Notes: generated by a model not told the origin, from the letters alone. Positions 9,180 through 18,476 are shown, counted from the stretch's first letter. The stretch is 64,000 nt of DNA from Paenibacillus wynnii (GCF_030812855.1 NZ_JAUSTK010000002.1:186001-250000), one strand, 5' to 3'. Numbers and translations: made by a program.

Positions 9180-9853
9180 ACCTGTACCTCCAGTCGGTAA
9201 CCAAGCCCCCGGATCGTACGAATCAAGAACCCGTACTTCTCCCCCGCAAAACGTTCCCGCAGTCGGTTGATATGGACATCAAGCGTTCGTTCATTCCCTT
9301 CAAAATCATAGCCCCATATTTCCTCAATCAATCGGTCTCTTGTCAACGTCTGCCCTGGATAACTGCCCAACTTGAATAAAAGCTCATATTCCTTCAACGG
9401 AAGATTAAATTCTTCGTCTCCCGAAATGACCTCATAGGTTTTGCGGTTCATGCGGAGGCGGCCAATGGTCACACTCTGAGCAGCGGAAATCTGATACCGC
9501 TTCAACAGTGCTTTAACCCGTGCGGCCAGTACAAGCGGCTCAAACGGTTTTACAATATAATCATCCGTACCCAGCTCAAAGCCCTTTACAATTTGTGAGG
9601 TTTCTCCCTTGGCCGTCAGCATCAGGAGCGGAATGTCATACAGCTTCCTGAGTTCAAGGCACAGCTCCCAGCCATCCATATTCGGCATCATCACATCAAG
9701 AATGACCATATCTACAGCTTGATTCTCAAGGAAAAGAAGGGCCTCCTGTCCATCAGAAGCCCCATAAATATCATCAATACCTTCAGCTTTCAGGAACACT
9801 TCCACCAATTCGCGGATATGCGGATCGTCGTCCACCACCAGTATTGTTGTCAT
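9176..9853 (-). CDS. OmpR-family response regulator
   Basis: 225 residues: receiver domain with acidic pocket D8-D9-D10, phospho-acceptor D53 (MVILDVMMPNMDG) and K103-type KPF motif, then an OmpR/PhoB winged helix with the GYDFEGNERTLDVHINRLRERF and IRTIRGLGYRLE signatures. It pairs with the kinase that follows (4-base overlap). Its first 71 bases lie inside the 3' end of the upstream ABC exporter gene in another frame, so all three are probably one transcript. The likely role is control of the exporter or of envelope genes. Confidence 0.94.
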   Translation of the reverse strand: MTTILVVDDDPHIRELVEVFLKAEGIDDIYGASDGQEALLFLENQAVDMVILDVMMPNMDGWELCLELRKLYDIPLLMLTAKGETSQIVKGFELGTDDYIVKPFEPLVLAARVKALLKRYQISAAQSVTIGRLRMNRKTYEVISGDEEFNLPLKEYELLFKLGSYPGQTLTRDRLIEEIWGYDFEGNERTLDVHINRLRERFAGEKYGFLIRTIRGLGYRLEVQV

Positions 9854-11651
9854 AAGCCTTTCTATCCCCCTCCTCTACGGAACTGCTATGCGCCTCCGGT
9901 GCTGACATCTGCAACTGCTGGGTTGCAAACTTACGATACAGCTCATGACTTTCTAGCAGCTCTTCATGCCTGCCCGTCCCTGTAATCCGGCCCTTTTCCA
10001 TAAAGATAATTTGGTCGGCATTGACCACAGTTGACAGCCGATGGGCGATAACCACTGTCGTCCGTCCCTCCATCAGATTGGAAAGCGCCTTTTGCACAAC
10101 GGCCTCGGACTGGCTGTCCAGACTGGAGGTAGCCTCGTCCAGCATTAGTACGGCGGGATTACGCAGTAATGCTCTGGCAATCGCTATACGCTGCCGCTGC
10201 CCACCTGACAGCTTCACGCCGCGCTCGCCCACATCGGTATTGTAGCCCTCCGGGAGCTCCTCAATAAAACCATCCGCGTAGGCCATCTTTGCAGCGCTGC
10301 TCATTTCATCCAGGCTGACTTCCCGTTCAAGCCCGTAACCCAAGTTCTCTGCAATGGTACCTGCAAGCAGCGGACTTTCTTGCGATACATAACCGATTTG
10401 CTTGCGCCAGGATTTCAGGGAGAGGGTTGAGATAGGGTGCTCCCCCAGTTTAATCTCACCGGATATCGGCTCATAGAACCGTTCGAGCAGGGAGAATAAC
10501 GTAGTTTTACCGCCCCCGCTGGGGCCTACGATCGCAGTAACTTCACCGGGCTGCATTGAAAAACTCACATCGTTCAGAACATTCTCACCGGTCTTATATC
10601 CGAAGGAGACACCTTCTACCCTTATAGCACTCTCTATGCCATCTATTTCCTCTATGCCTTCATACTTTTCCTCTTCAGCTTCCAGGGTTTCAATGATACG
10701 CTCCGAAGCCCCCTTTGCCTTTTGCATCTGAGTAAAGAAAGTCGTTAGCTGGGTTAGCGGCATCACAATATTAATCAGGTAGAGAATGAAAGCAACCAAT
10801 TCCCCAGCCGTTAACACACCTGCCGACACCTGCATGCCGCCATAGCCGATAATAACAACCAACAGCATCATAAATACAAAAGAAACGAGCGGGCTGATCA
10901 TCGCATTAATTTTGCCCTCGCGGATTCCGAAGGACAATAAATTCATAATCCCGGATTTTCCGGCCTTATATTCACTTTGTTCTGCCCCGGAAGACTTCAC
11001 GAGTCTTATTTCCGACAGCACTCCGCTCAGTGTTGCTGTGAAGGAGGCCGTTTCATCCTGCATTCCCTTAGATATTTTGTACATCTGGCGCCCCAGCGGC
11101 ACAAGAATCAGTGCAGAAAGCGGAAGCACCGTAAAGAGCACCAGTGTCATTTTCCAATTCAGATACAGCAGTACCGAGATAGAGCCAATTATAGAGATCA
11201 CTCCGGTAAAAAGGCTGGCAATATGCTCCGACACCAATGACTTTAAGACACCGGTATCGTTCGTCATGCGGCTGACACTTTCACCTGTGCGGTTATCATT
11301 GTAGTACGACACCGGCAGAACCAAAAATTTGCGCCAGAGCCGATCACGCAGACCCGCAACCATTTTTTGGCCCACATAGTTCAGTAAATAGATGGAGATC
11401 CCCCCGGCAATGGTCTGAGCGATAAAAGCACCGGCAATCTCAGCAATTTGTATGCCGCTGATAGAGGCGAGCGAGAAGCCGTCCACCAGACTTTTGGTGA
11501 ACATGGGAATAACCAATCCTACCAACGTCGATATCATACTAAGGGAAATCGCCAGAGCCAATAATCCGTAAGAAGGTTTGGTTTCTTTAAGCAGAGTCAG
11601 GAACGGCTTGATTGCCGTATTTCGCTGACGTTTGGAAAGATTCATATTCAT
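9783..11651 (-). CDS. ABC exporter, fused membrane and ATPase domains (BmrA/MsbA-like)
   Basis: 622-residue half-transporter that would work as a homodimer to extrude drugs or lipids. Residues about 25-310 hold six membrane helices. Walker A is GPSGGGKTT (376-384), the ABC signature LSGGQ (481-485), and Walker B VLMLDE (501-506) keeps the catalytic Glu. Members such as B. subtilis BmrA are about 590 residues; the extra C-terminal tail, rich in Gly, Arg and Ser, is encoded where the gene overlaps the response-regulator start by 71 bases. The ATG follows GGGGGGAG. The genes for the response regulator and kinase follow directly. Substrate unknown. Confidence 0.93.
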   Translation of the reverse strand: MNMNLSKRQRNTAIKPFLTLLKETKPSYGLLALAISLSMISTLVGLVIPMFTKSLVDGFSLASISGIQIAEIAGAFIAQTIAGGISIYLLNYVGQKMVAGLRDRLWRKFLVLPVSYYNDNRTGESVSRMTNDTGVLKSLVSEHIASLFTGVISIIGSISVLLYLNWKMTLVLFTVLPLSALILVPLGRQMYKISKGMQDETASFTATLSGVLSEIRLVKSSGAEQSEYKAGKSGIMNLLSFGIREGKINAMISPLVSFVFMMLLVVIIGYGGMQVSAGVLTAGELVAFILYLINIVMPLTQLTTFFTQMQKAKGASERIIETLEAEEEKYEGIEEIDGIESAIRVEGVSFGYKTGENVLNDVSFSMQPGEVTAIVGPSGGGKTTLFSLLERFYEPISGEIKLGEHPISTLSLKSWRKQIGYVSQESPLLAGTIAENLGYGLEREVSLDEMSSAAKMAYADGFIEELPEGYNTDVGERGVKLSGGQRQRIAIARALLRNPAVLMLDEATSSLDSQSEAVVQKALSNLMEGRTTVVIAHRLSTVVNADQIIFMEKGRITGTGRHEELLESHELYRKFATQQLQMSAPEAHSSSVEEGDRKAYDNNTGGGRRSAYPRIGGSVPES

Positions 11652-11724
11652 GAATGCTCCCCCCTTTCTTCAATAAGACTACAATATCTCTCTTGTGTAA
11701 ACTGAAGTTAAACGAAGCTCGAGA

Positions 11725-12366
11725 TTAGGGCTCAGAGTTCCCGTCCTGCCGGGTCGATACTTGCTGCACAACCGTTCGATAGTCGTCCGGTGTATTCATA
11801 TTAAGCAGTAAATCACGTTGATTCATGGAGCTGTCCGGAAATTCATCCTCTGGAATGTAAAGCACATTCAGCCCTTGGAGCCACTCCATCACCCTTGATT
11901 GCCGGTTATCAAGTGCTTCTTTCAGACTGGGTAGAACATTGATGTGATACATTGCAAGCAGCGGTTGAACTTTACCGTTGGCGGCAACCGGAACAACGGC
12001 CTGGACACTATTGTCGGCATTTCCAACTATATTGCGCATGTGCTGCAATAGCTCTTTTGACACAAAGGGGAGATCACATGCTATAACGGCATTCCATTCC
12101 GTTCTAGAGTGGCTTAAGCCAGCATGCACACCTCCCAGTGGGCCCAGACCTGCGTAAATGTCGGTTATAAGAGGCAAACCAAGGAAGATGTAGGTATCAC
12201 TATCCTTGTCTTTTTCGCTGCAAGAGATCATAACCGTATCCGCCACAGCCGACAGCTGGGAGGAGATGTTCGAAATTAGGGGAACCCCACCAATCTCCAG
12301 TAATGCTTTATTGACCCCCATGCGCCGAGAACTGCCGCCAGCCAAGAGAATTCCACTAATTTCCAC
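11725..12366 (-). CDS. mobA: Molybdenum cofactor guanylyltransferase MobA
   Basis: Cytoplasmic enzyme that transfers GMP to molybdopterin to make the guanine-dinucleotide form used by DMSO-reductase-family enzymes. The nucleotide-binding signature is LLAGGSSRRMGVNKALL near the N-terminus, with the metal-site motif ACDLPFV in mid-protein. The GTG at 12366 is preferred because GGAG lies eight bases upstream and it gives the usual short leader before the LAGG motif; a GTG at 12375 is also possible. Length is 213 residues. The gene lies 73 bases upstream of the ABC exporter on the same strand. With moaA at 4.2 kb it shows that the cell makes bis-MGD-type cofactor. Confidence 0.92.
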   Translation of the reverse strand: MEISGILLAGGSSRRMGVNKALLEIGGVPLISNISSQLSAVADTVMISCSEKDKDSDTYIFLGLPLITDIYAGLGPLGGVHAGLSHSRTEWNAVIACDLPFVSKELLQHMRNIVGNADNSVQAVVPVAANGKVQPLLAMYHINVLPSLKEALDNRQSRVMEWLQGLNVLYIPEDEFPDSSMNQRDLLLNMNTPDDYRTVVQQVSTRQDGNSEP

Positions 12367-12506
12367 ATTATCCACTCCATTTCCTATGCTTGATTTTGAA
12401 AGCGCTCTTTTCTTGTATCCCCTTTCAACACATGTTACAGTGGTAGAAGCGGCCTTGATTGCCGCTCATGAAATGCAAGGCATTTTGCGGGAAAGGAGTG
12501 CCCAAT

Positions 12507-13733
12507 TTGCGGGAGAACTTTGACAAGCAACCTTCTTTCACGTCTTTGAAGTGGTTCAACTTTTTTGTATACGGAACTATGGTGCTGTTCACCAGCTTCT
12601 TTCAACTATACCTGCAGGATGTCGGAATGAACAAGCTGGAGATCGGAGCCCTTATGTCGCTGGGTCCGTTCGTCTCGATCTTTGCCAATCCGTTCTGGGG
12701 AATATGGACTGACCGTTATCAAAATATACGGCGGATCGTACTTCTCATGCTGACGGGAACACTGGTCCTGTCCCAGCTAGCTTTTCAGGCAAATACATAT
12801 GAGATGGTTTATATTTCCATGATCTTGTTCTATTTCTTTCAGACTCCGCTGTTCGCACAGAGTAATACTATGATTTTAAGTTATATTGACGGTACAAATC
12901 GCCGTTTCGGCTCTTTCAGACTTTGGGGCTCACTCGGGTGGGCACTGACAGCTATTTTAGCCGGACCGATTATCCAGTGGATGGGCATCTCGGTTTTGTC
13001 CTATCTGTTCGCAGCCTTAATAGGGGCATCTATGCTCGCGTTAGTTGCTTTGCCGAAGACCAGACATTCCATCGGGATTGCCCCGCTGCCGTTTAAAGGG
13101 TTTGGCAGATTGTTTCACAATCCGTTTTTCCTATGTTTTATTTTCTTCGGTATTCTGGTGTCGATACCTAATACGATGAATAATACGTTTATGTCTTTGT
13201 TTATTACAGACATGGGCGGCTCCAAGGGGATGGTGGGCCTCGCCGTATTTCTGTCCTCTATTCTGGAAATCGTGGTATTCGTCCTTTGCGACCGATTTTT
13301 GAAGCGTAAAATCTCTATCCTTCTGGGATGGCTGGCACTAGTTAGCGCATTGTTTGCATTGCGTTGGTGGTTGATGGCCGGTGCTACTTCTCCGCTTGAG
13401 GTGGCTTTTATCCAGATTCTGCACAGTGTAACCTTTGGCGGTTATTTCTATGTCGGTACCCAACTGACCATGCTTCTTGTTCCCCGTCCCTACCGATCTG
13501 CCGGACAAGCTCTCTATACCTTAACCTGGAGCGGTTTATCGGGTATTATCGGGGGGATATTGGGCGGTTTTCTGTTCCAGTATCTCGGTGCCCAGAGCAT
13601 GTACCAGTTCGGTGTGTTTTTGGCTTTGATCGGTTCTCTAGGCTTCGCCTTTATGTGTTTCTTTGTTTTTAGGGGCGGTTATCGGCCTGTTGCAGACATT
13701 GAAGAGGAAATTTTAGATATAGAAATGCTTTGA
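12507..13733 (+). CDS. MFS transporter (LacY/nucleoside-permease-like)
   Basis: 408-residue major facilitator protein with about 12 hydrophobic segments. The motif-A-like loop is GIWTDRYQNIRRI after TM2, and RRFGSFRLWGSLGWA is the TM4-TM5 signature of the LacY-like (MFS_1_like/PucC-type) branch. The start is TTG 12507, eight bases after AAAGGAG (12492-12498). A longer frame from 12459 lacks a ribosome binding site and adds a hydrophilic Cys-rich stretch not expected of the family. It is divergent from mobA and ends at a strong terminator. Substrate unknown. Confidence 0.88.
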   Translation: MRENFDKQPSFTSLKWFNFFVYGTMVLFTSFFQLYLQDVGMNKLEIGALMSLGPFVSIFANPFWGIWTDRYQNIRRIVLLMLTGTLVLSQLAFQANTYEMVYISMILFYFFQTPLFAQSNTMILSYIDGTNRRFGSFRLWGSLGWALTAILAGPIIQWMGISVLSYLFAALIGASMLALVALPKTRHSIGIAPLPFKGFGRLFHNPFFLCFIFFGILVSIPNTMNNTFMSLFITDMGGSKGMVGLAVFLSSILEIVVFVLCDRFLKRKISILLGWLALVSALFALRWWLMAGATSPLEVAFIQILHSVTFGGYFYVGTQLTMLLVPRPYRSAGQALYTLTWSGLSGIIGGILGGFLFQYLGAQSMYQFGVFLALIGSLGFAFMCFFVFRGGYRPVADIEEEILDIEML

Positions 13734-13744
13734 TTATTGTGAAA

Positions 13745-13790
13745 AAAGCAGGCTTGGCTTCCGTGAGGAGGGCCAAGCCTGCTTTATTTT
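13745..13790 (+). terminator. Terminator after MFS transporter
   Basis: Perfect 14-bp arms AAAGCAGGCTTGGC (13745-13758) and GCCAAGCCTGCTTT (13772-13785) followed by ATTTTTATT. Confidence 0.92.
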
Positions 13791-13806
13791 TATTCTTTGA
13801 AATCTA

Positions 13807-14215
13807 ATGTACTTTTACACTATATTCGGCTTCAGTAGCTGGTTTCCACCAAATCAAATGTATTTTTACACTATATTCGGCCCCAATAGCTCGTTTTCAC
13901 CAATTCAAGTGTACTTTTACACTACATTCGGCTTCAGTAACTCGTTTCCACCAATTCAAGTGTACTTTTACACTATATTCGGCCTCGGTAGCTCGTTTTC
14001 ACCAAATCAATTGTACTTTTACACTTCATTCAGCCCAATTAGCTCATTTCCACCAATTCAAGTGTACTTTTACACTATATTCGGCCTCAGTAGCTCGTTT
14101 CCACCAAAACAAGTGTACTTTTACACTACATTCGGCCTCAGTAGCTCGTTTCCACCAAATCAATTGTACTTTTACTCTTCATTCAGCCCAATTAGCTCGT
14201 TTCCACCAATTCAAT
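13807..14215. repeat. Eight tandem copies of a 51-bp repeat
   Basis: Eight units of 51 bases fill the gap between the MFS terminator and the end of glnS. Each has the skeleton TGTACTTTTACACT, then an ATTCGGCC-like block, then AGCTCGTTTCCACCAA. Most junctions form AGTGTA-CTTT-TACACT, a 6-bp stem with a 4-base loop. Because 51 is divisible by three, one plus-strand frame stays open (17-residue periods), but there is no ribosome binding site and the differences between units change amino acids freely, so I treat it as non-coding. The last unit abuts the glnS stop, so the array would form the 3' untranslated part of the glnS transcript. Confidence 0.93.
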
Positions 14216-15921
14216 TACCCTTGTTTCGGCGGCTGAAAGGAACTCTTCAATGAAACGATGAGATTGAATACCGGATGACCCGGTGTAGAGTATCTGCTGT
14301 CTACATTGAAGTATCCATGACGGAAGAATTGGAATTTATCCTGTGCTACAACGTCCTTAAGGCCGGGTTCCACAAATCCTTGCAGGATTTCAATGGATTT
14401 CGGGTTAAGCTGATCTAGGAAGCTTGGTTCTGACTTCTCCGTGGAGGCTTCCAGTCCCTCTACCTCCGGATCAGATTCAGGCTCTTCTGCAGAGATCAGG
14501 GGCTCGAGCAGACGGAATTCTGCCGGAACCGCTTGGCTGGCTTCAATCCAGTGAATGGTTCCTTTAACCTTACGGCCGGTAAAGCCGCTGCCACTCTTGG
14601 TTTCAACATCATAGGTACAATGTAATTCAACAACCTCGCCGTTCTCGTCCTTAATGAAGTCATTACACTTAATGAAATAAGCGTTCTTAAGACGCACCTC
14701 ATTCCCTGGGAAGAGACGGAAATATTTATTCGGCGGGTTCTCCATAAAGTCATCACGTTCAATATAAATCTCACGGGAAAATGGAATTTGACGGTTGCCC
14801 ATTTCCTCATTCTCGGTATTATTTTCGGCTTCTAACCATTCAGTTTGGTCTTCAGGGTAGTTAGTGATTACAACCTTGAGCGGGCGCAGAACAGCCATCG
14901 TACGCGGCACCTTCAGCTTCAGATCCTCACGGATGAAATGCTCCAGCATTTGCAGATCCACCAGACCTTGGCTCTTCGATATTCCCGCTTCGTATACAAA
15001 GCTGCGAATCGCTTCAGGTGTATACCCGCGGCGACGTAGTCCGGAAATAGTAGGCATACGCGGATCATCCCAGCCATCCACATGTCCTTCATCCACGAGC
15101 AGCTTCAGCTTACGTTTGCTGGTCATCGTCTGAGCCAGATTCAGGCGTCCAAATTCATATTGATGAGGGACAGCCGGCATTTCGGCTTCCGCAATCAACC
15201 AATCATAGAAGGGGCGTTGGTCCTCGAATTCCAAGGAACAAAGTGAATGTGTAATGCCCTCAATCGCATCTTCCAGTGGATGAGCAAAGGTATACATCGG
15301 GTAAATGCACCATTTATCGCCTGTGTTATGGTGGTGAGAATGAGAAATACGATAAATAACCGGATCACGGAGGTTAATGTTAGGTGAAGTCATGTCGATT
15401 TTGGCGCGCAGCACCTTTTCGCCGTCCTTGAATTCTCCTGCACGCATCCGACGGAACAGATCCAAGCTTTCATCAATACTCCGCTCGCGGTATGGACTGT
15501 TTTGCCCCGGCTGTGTAAGTGTGCCCCGAAGCTCACGGATTTGATCGGCACTGAGATCATCTACATAAGCTTTACCTTTGGTAATTAACAGTTCCGCCCG
15601 TGCGTACATTTCGTCAAAATAATCCGAGGCAAATCGAAGGTTGTCCCATTCATACCCCAGCCATTTCACATCTTCTTGAATCGATTGTACATATTCCGTA
15701 TCCTCTTTGACCGGATTGGTGTCATCGAAGCGAAGGTTGGTTTTGCCGCCAAACTCGTCCGCCAAGGTAAAGTTAATCCAGATCGCTTTAGCATGCCCGA
15801 TATGTAAATAACCGTTGGGTTCTGGTGGAAAGCGGGTAATGACTTCCTTTACTTTGCCCGAACGGATATCTTCGGTAATAATATTCTTAATGAAATTGGA
15901 GGGGGTGCTACGGTTCTCCAC
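14215..15921 (-). CDS. glnS: Glutaminyl-tRNA synthetase
   Basis: Class I synthetase charging tRNA-Gln directly with glutamine. HIGH-type motif [14 protein letters not shown] lies near residue 35, and the KMSKS loop is [11 protein letters not shown]. The C-terminal beta-barrels contain an acidic, low-complexity insertion (nt about 14410-14500). The start is GTG 15921, preceded by AAAGG with a 9-base spacer, giving 568 residues; an earlier GTG at 15954 has no ribosome binding site. B. subtilis lacks this enzyme and uses the GatCAB amidation route, so its presence marks a lineage difference, probably an ancient transfer. No T-box leader was seen upstream. A 51-bp repeat array follows the stop. 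Confidence 0.95.
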   Translation of the reverse strand: MENRSTPSNFIKNIITEDIRSGKVKEVITRFPPEPNGYLHIGHAKAIWINFTLADEFGGKTNLRFDDTNPVKEDTEYVQSIQEDVKWLGYEWDNLRFASDYFDEMYARAELLITKGKAYVDDLSADQIRELRGTLTQPGQNSPYRERSIDESLDLFRRMRAGEFKDGEKVLRAKIDMTSPNINLRDPVIYRISHSHHHNTGDKWCIYPMYTFAHPLEDAIEGITHSLCSLEFEDQRPFYDWLIAEAEMPAVPHQYEFGRLNLAQTMTSKRKLKLLVDEGHVDGWDDPRMPTISGLRRRGYTPEAIRSFVYEAGISKSQGLVDLQMLEHFIREDLKLKVPRTMAVLRPLKVVITNYPEDQTEWLEAENNTENEEMGNRQIPFSREIYIERDDFMENPPNKYFRLFPGNEVRLKNAYFIKCNDFIKDENGEVVELHCTYDVETKSGSGFTGRKVKGTIHWIEASQAVPAEFRLLEPLISAEEPESDPEVEGLEASTEKSEPSFLDQLNPKSIEILQGFVEPGLKDVVAQDKFQFFRHGYFNVDSRYSTPGHPVFNLIVSLKSSFQPPKQG

Positions 15922-16124
15922 AGATATCAACCTTTCATTCTGTATTAGTACCACTTTATTGGCACAATATGTTTCCTACTAATATACCCGTTAACCGTGG
16001 ATTGTTCAATAAAAGCGGGCATACCGCAAAACACCTAGGAAATGCTTATTACCTTTTGACTTCCCTCCGGACGATAGAGTAGCATTGGATTAATACAGCT
16101 TTGTACGGGAAGGAGAGGGACAGC

Positions 16125-16673
16125 ATGTTCAATTATGTTATCGATGACGAGCTGATGCTGAAACCGCTGGCACCGGAGCACTCGCGCCCTATGTTCCAGT
16201 TAGTGGAACGTTCCCGTGAACGATTGCGGCGATGGCTGCCTTGGGTGGATGCCGTTACCGAACAGGATCACATCGTCAGTTTTGTCAAAAATGCCATCAA
16301 GCAAGCCACGGATAATGGCGGTTTTACCGCCGGGTTATGGGTTCGCGGAGAGCTTGCCGGTATTATCGGATACCACGAGATTGACTGGCGCAACCGTTCC
16401 GTGGGCATTGGCTATTGGCTCGGTCAAGGCTATGAAGGTAAAGGCTACATGACCAGCGCCTGCCGGGTCTTCGTTGATTATGCACTGCTTGAGATGGAGC
16501 TCGAACGGGTTGAAATCCGCTGTGCTACAGGGAACACACCTAGCAGAGGGATTCCAGAGCGGCTTGGCTTTGTGCTCGAAGGGGTGATTCGGCAAGTCGA
16601 AAAACTGCCCTCCGGTTACGTTAACCATGCCGTATACGGTTTATTGCGCAGTGAATGGCGATTGCTCAGTTAA
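16125..16673 (+). CDS. GNAT acetyltransferase, RimJ/RimL (YdaF) type
   Basis: 182 residues. N-terminal LKPLAPEHSRPMFQLVERSRERLRRWLPWV is typical of the RimL/YdaF branch; the acetyl-CoA loop is YWLGQGYEGKGYMTSA, and RCATGNTPSRGIPERLGF forms the C-terminal motif. It would acetylate a protein N-terminus or a small amine in the cytoplasm. ATG 16125 follows AAGGAGA with an 8-base spacer. It is divergent from glnS and followed by a hairpin repeat that may terminate it. Substrate unknown. Confidence 0.9.
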   Translation: MFNYVIDDELMLKPLAPEHSRPMFQLVERSRERLRRWLPWVDAVTEQDHIVSFVKNAIKQATDNGGFTAGLWVRGELAGIIGYHEIDWRNRSVGIGYWLGQGYEGKGYMTSACRVFVDYALLEMELERVEIRCATGNTPSRGIPERLGFVLEGVIRQVEKLPSGYVNHAVYGLLRSEWRLLS

Positions 16674-16682
16674 GCGCCAGTC

Positions 16683-16730
16683 ATAAGAAGAACCGATTTC
16701 GTCGTCTTTATGGACGATATAGTTTCTTAT
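16683..16730. repeat. Hairpin repeat, copy 1 of a three-copy family
   Basis: ATAAGAA (16683-16689) pairs with TTCTTAT (16724-16730), and TCGTC (16702-16706) with GACGA (16713-16717). It shares TAAGAAGAA-CG and the CGTC-TTTATGG core with copies at 28336 and 37311. It may double as terminator of the acetyltransferase gene. Confidence 0.6.
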
Positions 16731-16787
16731 ATTTCAAATATTTTAAATATTTTAAATCCCAAGATGATCTAGGGGGAACAATAATAT

Positions 16788-17735
16788 ATGACCTATATTT
16801 TTGACAAAAGCATACATTTGCAACTGTCGGCCGATGAAAATTTAGGAAAAAAAGGCGAGATATTAGTAAAATTACTTCAAGAGGTATTTGAACGAATCGT
16901 AGAACCTTACTCTTTACATTTGGTGATTGATTACGACATTCGGAAACCGCGAAGCAGAAGATTAGATTTCAACGCTAAAAATCTACAAAAAATATATGAT
17001 TTGCTATTAAAAGGCGAGATAATTGAATTGCATATTCGCGACTATTATGAGGATCCATCTAAACATAAACAGTTTTTTAAGGTAGATGACCCTGAGGATC
17101 ACGAGCGCCCGAAATATGTACTTCCTAACTTCGCTCTGGGATTAAATTGCCGAGATGTAGATCCTCGCTTCGAGGCAGACCAACAATTGGGATTACATCC
17201 CTACAGCGTTTTCTCCTTTTCATTGACCGAACGATTGTTTAACGGTGTAATTCCTGAAAAAGTTCAGGAACAGTTTATTACATTATTTAAAAAAATTGCA
17301 ATCGGCATTAATGCCACTAATGGATTCATTTCTTTCGGTTCCTCTGTAGGAGCCCCTAGAGGGAATACCATTTTTGAAATGGTATACAGGATATCTCCAG
17401 ATAGACATTTCAAACTTACTGATTTTCTACGCGGTTACTTTTGGCTGAATTTATTAACCTCAACCCATATTTCGAAATTAGGGGGGCTGGATACGATTAA
17501 GAATACGGCACCCTGCAGTGTCGTTGAAGAAATTACAATCGATCGACAGCCAGCAGTGATTCTGCAGCTCACCCCTGACATCAATAACTATAACAACTCC
17601 AACTTAAAGCAACTTCGTGATTTTCTCGTTCCAGTACTGCCTATTCCCGAAAATCCCAATAAAGACGGGTTGAAGTCATTTATGCGGGAAAAGTCCCCTC
17701 AATTAGTAGACCGTCTAGTTGAAAGTATTGATTAA
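16788..17735 (+). CDS. Orphan 315-residue protein, unrecognised
   Basis: I do not recognise this protein with confidence. It is soluble, with no signal peptide or membrane segment, rich in Lys, Asp, Asn and Phe, and clearly more AT-rich than its neighbours, which suggests a recent arrival. The segment RGYFWLNLLTSTHISKLGG loosely recalls the type VI immunity (DUF3396) family, where a GYxW..L....LGG stretch occurs, but the match is weak. AGGGGGAA precedes the ATG. It is flanked by the hairpin repeat at 16683 and a terminator at 17750 and has no toxin or partner gene next to it. Confidence 0.75.
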   Translation: MTYIFDKSIHLQLSADENLGKKGEILVKLLQEVFERIVEPYSLHLVIDYDIRKPRSRRLDFNAKNLQKIYDLLLKGEIIELHIRDYYEDPSKHKQFFKVDDPEDHERPKYVLPNFALGLNCRDVDPRFEADQQLGLHPYSVFSFSLTERLFNGVIPEKVQEQFITLFKKIAIGINATNGFISFGSSVGAPRGNTIFEMVYRISPDRHFKLTDFLRGYFWLNLLTSTHISKLGGLDTIKNTAPCSVVEEITIDRQPAVILQLTPDINNYNNSNLKQLRDFLVPVLPIPENPNKDGLKSFMREKSPQLVDRLVESID

Positions 17736-17749
17736 GACAATCCATAACA

Positions 17750-17795
17750 TTAAAAAAATAGAAGCTAACCCCTGTTTAAAAAGGAGCCAGTTTCT
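17750..17795 (-). terminator. Terminator of the MOSC operon
   Basis: Minus-strand hairpin formed by 17783-17795 and 17760-17772 (nine Watson-Crick and three G-U pairs out of 13), followed by a run of seven T residues (17752-17758). Confidence 0.6.
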
Positions 17796-17831
17796 ATGGG
17801 AAGTTACTCCATCATTTTAGATATAACTAGC

Positions 17832-18476
17832 TCAACTTCCAGGAGATTCGAGCCAATCCCGGAATCTGCTGCGGATCCCTTCTGCAAGGCTGTCCAGCTC
17901 GATTACATCCGCCAGACCTGTCTTGTCTTTACGTCCGACCTCCATCAAATGCAGAACTTTGGACACAGGCACAGCACCCAGTCCGGTTTGCTTTTTAACA
18001 ATGGTGTCGTCCGCTGCAATTTCACCCTCACGCAGAACACGAAGATAAAAACCGCTATATCCACTAGTCAATACCTTTACGGGCATATCAGAAGCCCCAT
18101 GCTTTTGCGAGAGTTTGAAGCAGGGGTAGCGCGGCTGGCTAACCTGAAGAAGTGCGGTTCCGATTTCATAGATATCACCGATGCATACCTCTGTCTCCAA
18201 CAAACCGGTAGTCGTTATATTCTCCCCAAATGCAGCATATTCAAGCTTCTTATCAAGCTGTTCTTCCCAATAAGCATAATGCTCTAGCGGGTATACACAC
18301 AGGGCCTTGTCCGGACCTCCGTGATTTACTAGATCGGCTTGTCCATCTCCTTCCAGACCATTAACCGACAGATGCACCGGCCCTCTGGCAGGAAGTTTAT
18401 AGATCCCCGTCTCCAGTGCCTTGCCGTGATAATCAACCGTAATAGGCCTGCCTATATTAAGCGATTCAACTTTCAT
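17832..18476 (-). CDS. MOSC-domain protein (YiiM-like)
   Basis: 214 residues. The core has the YiiM features VNGLEGDGQADLVNHGGPDKALCVYPLEHYAYW, FGENITTTGL and the conserved cysteine in QPRYPCFKLSQ. MOSC domains bind a persulfide or molybdenum cofactor; YiiM reduces N-hydroxylated bases using this cofactor, so it belongs with the molybdenum theme of the window. Its ATG overlaps the stop of the upstream acetyltransferase by 4 bases, so the two form an operon that ends at the hairpin near 17770. Substrate not shown here. Confidence 0.88.
   Translation of the reverse strand: MKVESLNIGRPITVDYHGKALETGIYKLPARGPVHLSVNGLEGDGQADLVNHGGPDKALCVYPLEHYAYWEEQLDKKLEYAAFGENITTTGLLETEVCIGDIYEIGTALLQVSQPRYPCFKLSQKHGASDMPVKVLTSGYSGFYLRVLREGEIAADDTIVKKQTGLGAVPVSKVLHLMEVGRKDKTGLADVIELDSLAEGIRSRFRDWLESPGS

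Noticed and set aside
8118..9853. Two-component system as an orthologue of a named Bacillus bacitracin system
   Set aside because: The kinase membrane topology is suggestive, but the adjacent exporter is a fused half-transporter, not the separate BceA/BceB type.
13807..14215. CRISPR array
   Set aside because: Whole 51-bp units are repeated with no unique spacers between short repeats, and there are no cas genes.
13807..14253. 148-codon plus-strand frame with 17-residue repeats across the tandem array
   Set aside because: The period is a multiple of three, so an open frame is automatic. There is no ribosome binding site, differences between units are often non-synonymous, and the frame runs into glnS antisense.
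15922..16124. T-box leader for glnS
   Set aside because: No TGGNACCGCG-type antiterminator sequence or leader terminator could be found.
17796..18287. 163-codon plus-strand frame opposite the MOSC gene
   Set aside because: Antisense shadow: the minus-strand MOSC protein is clearly recognisable and operon-coupled.
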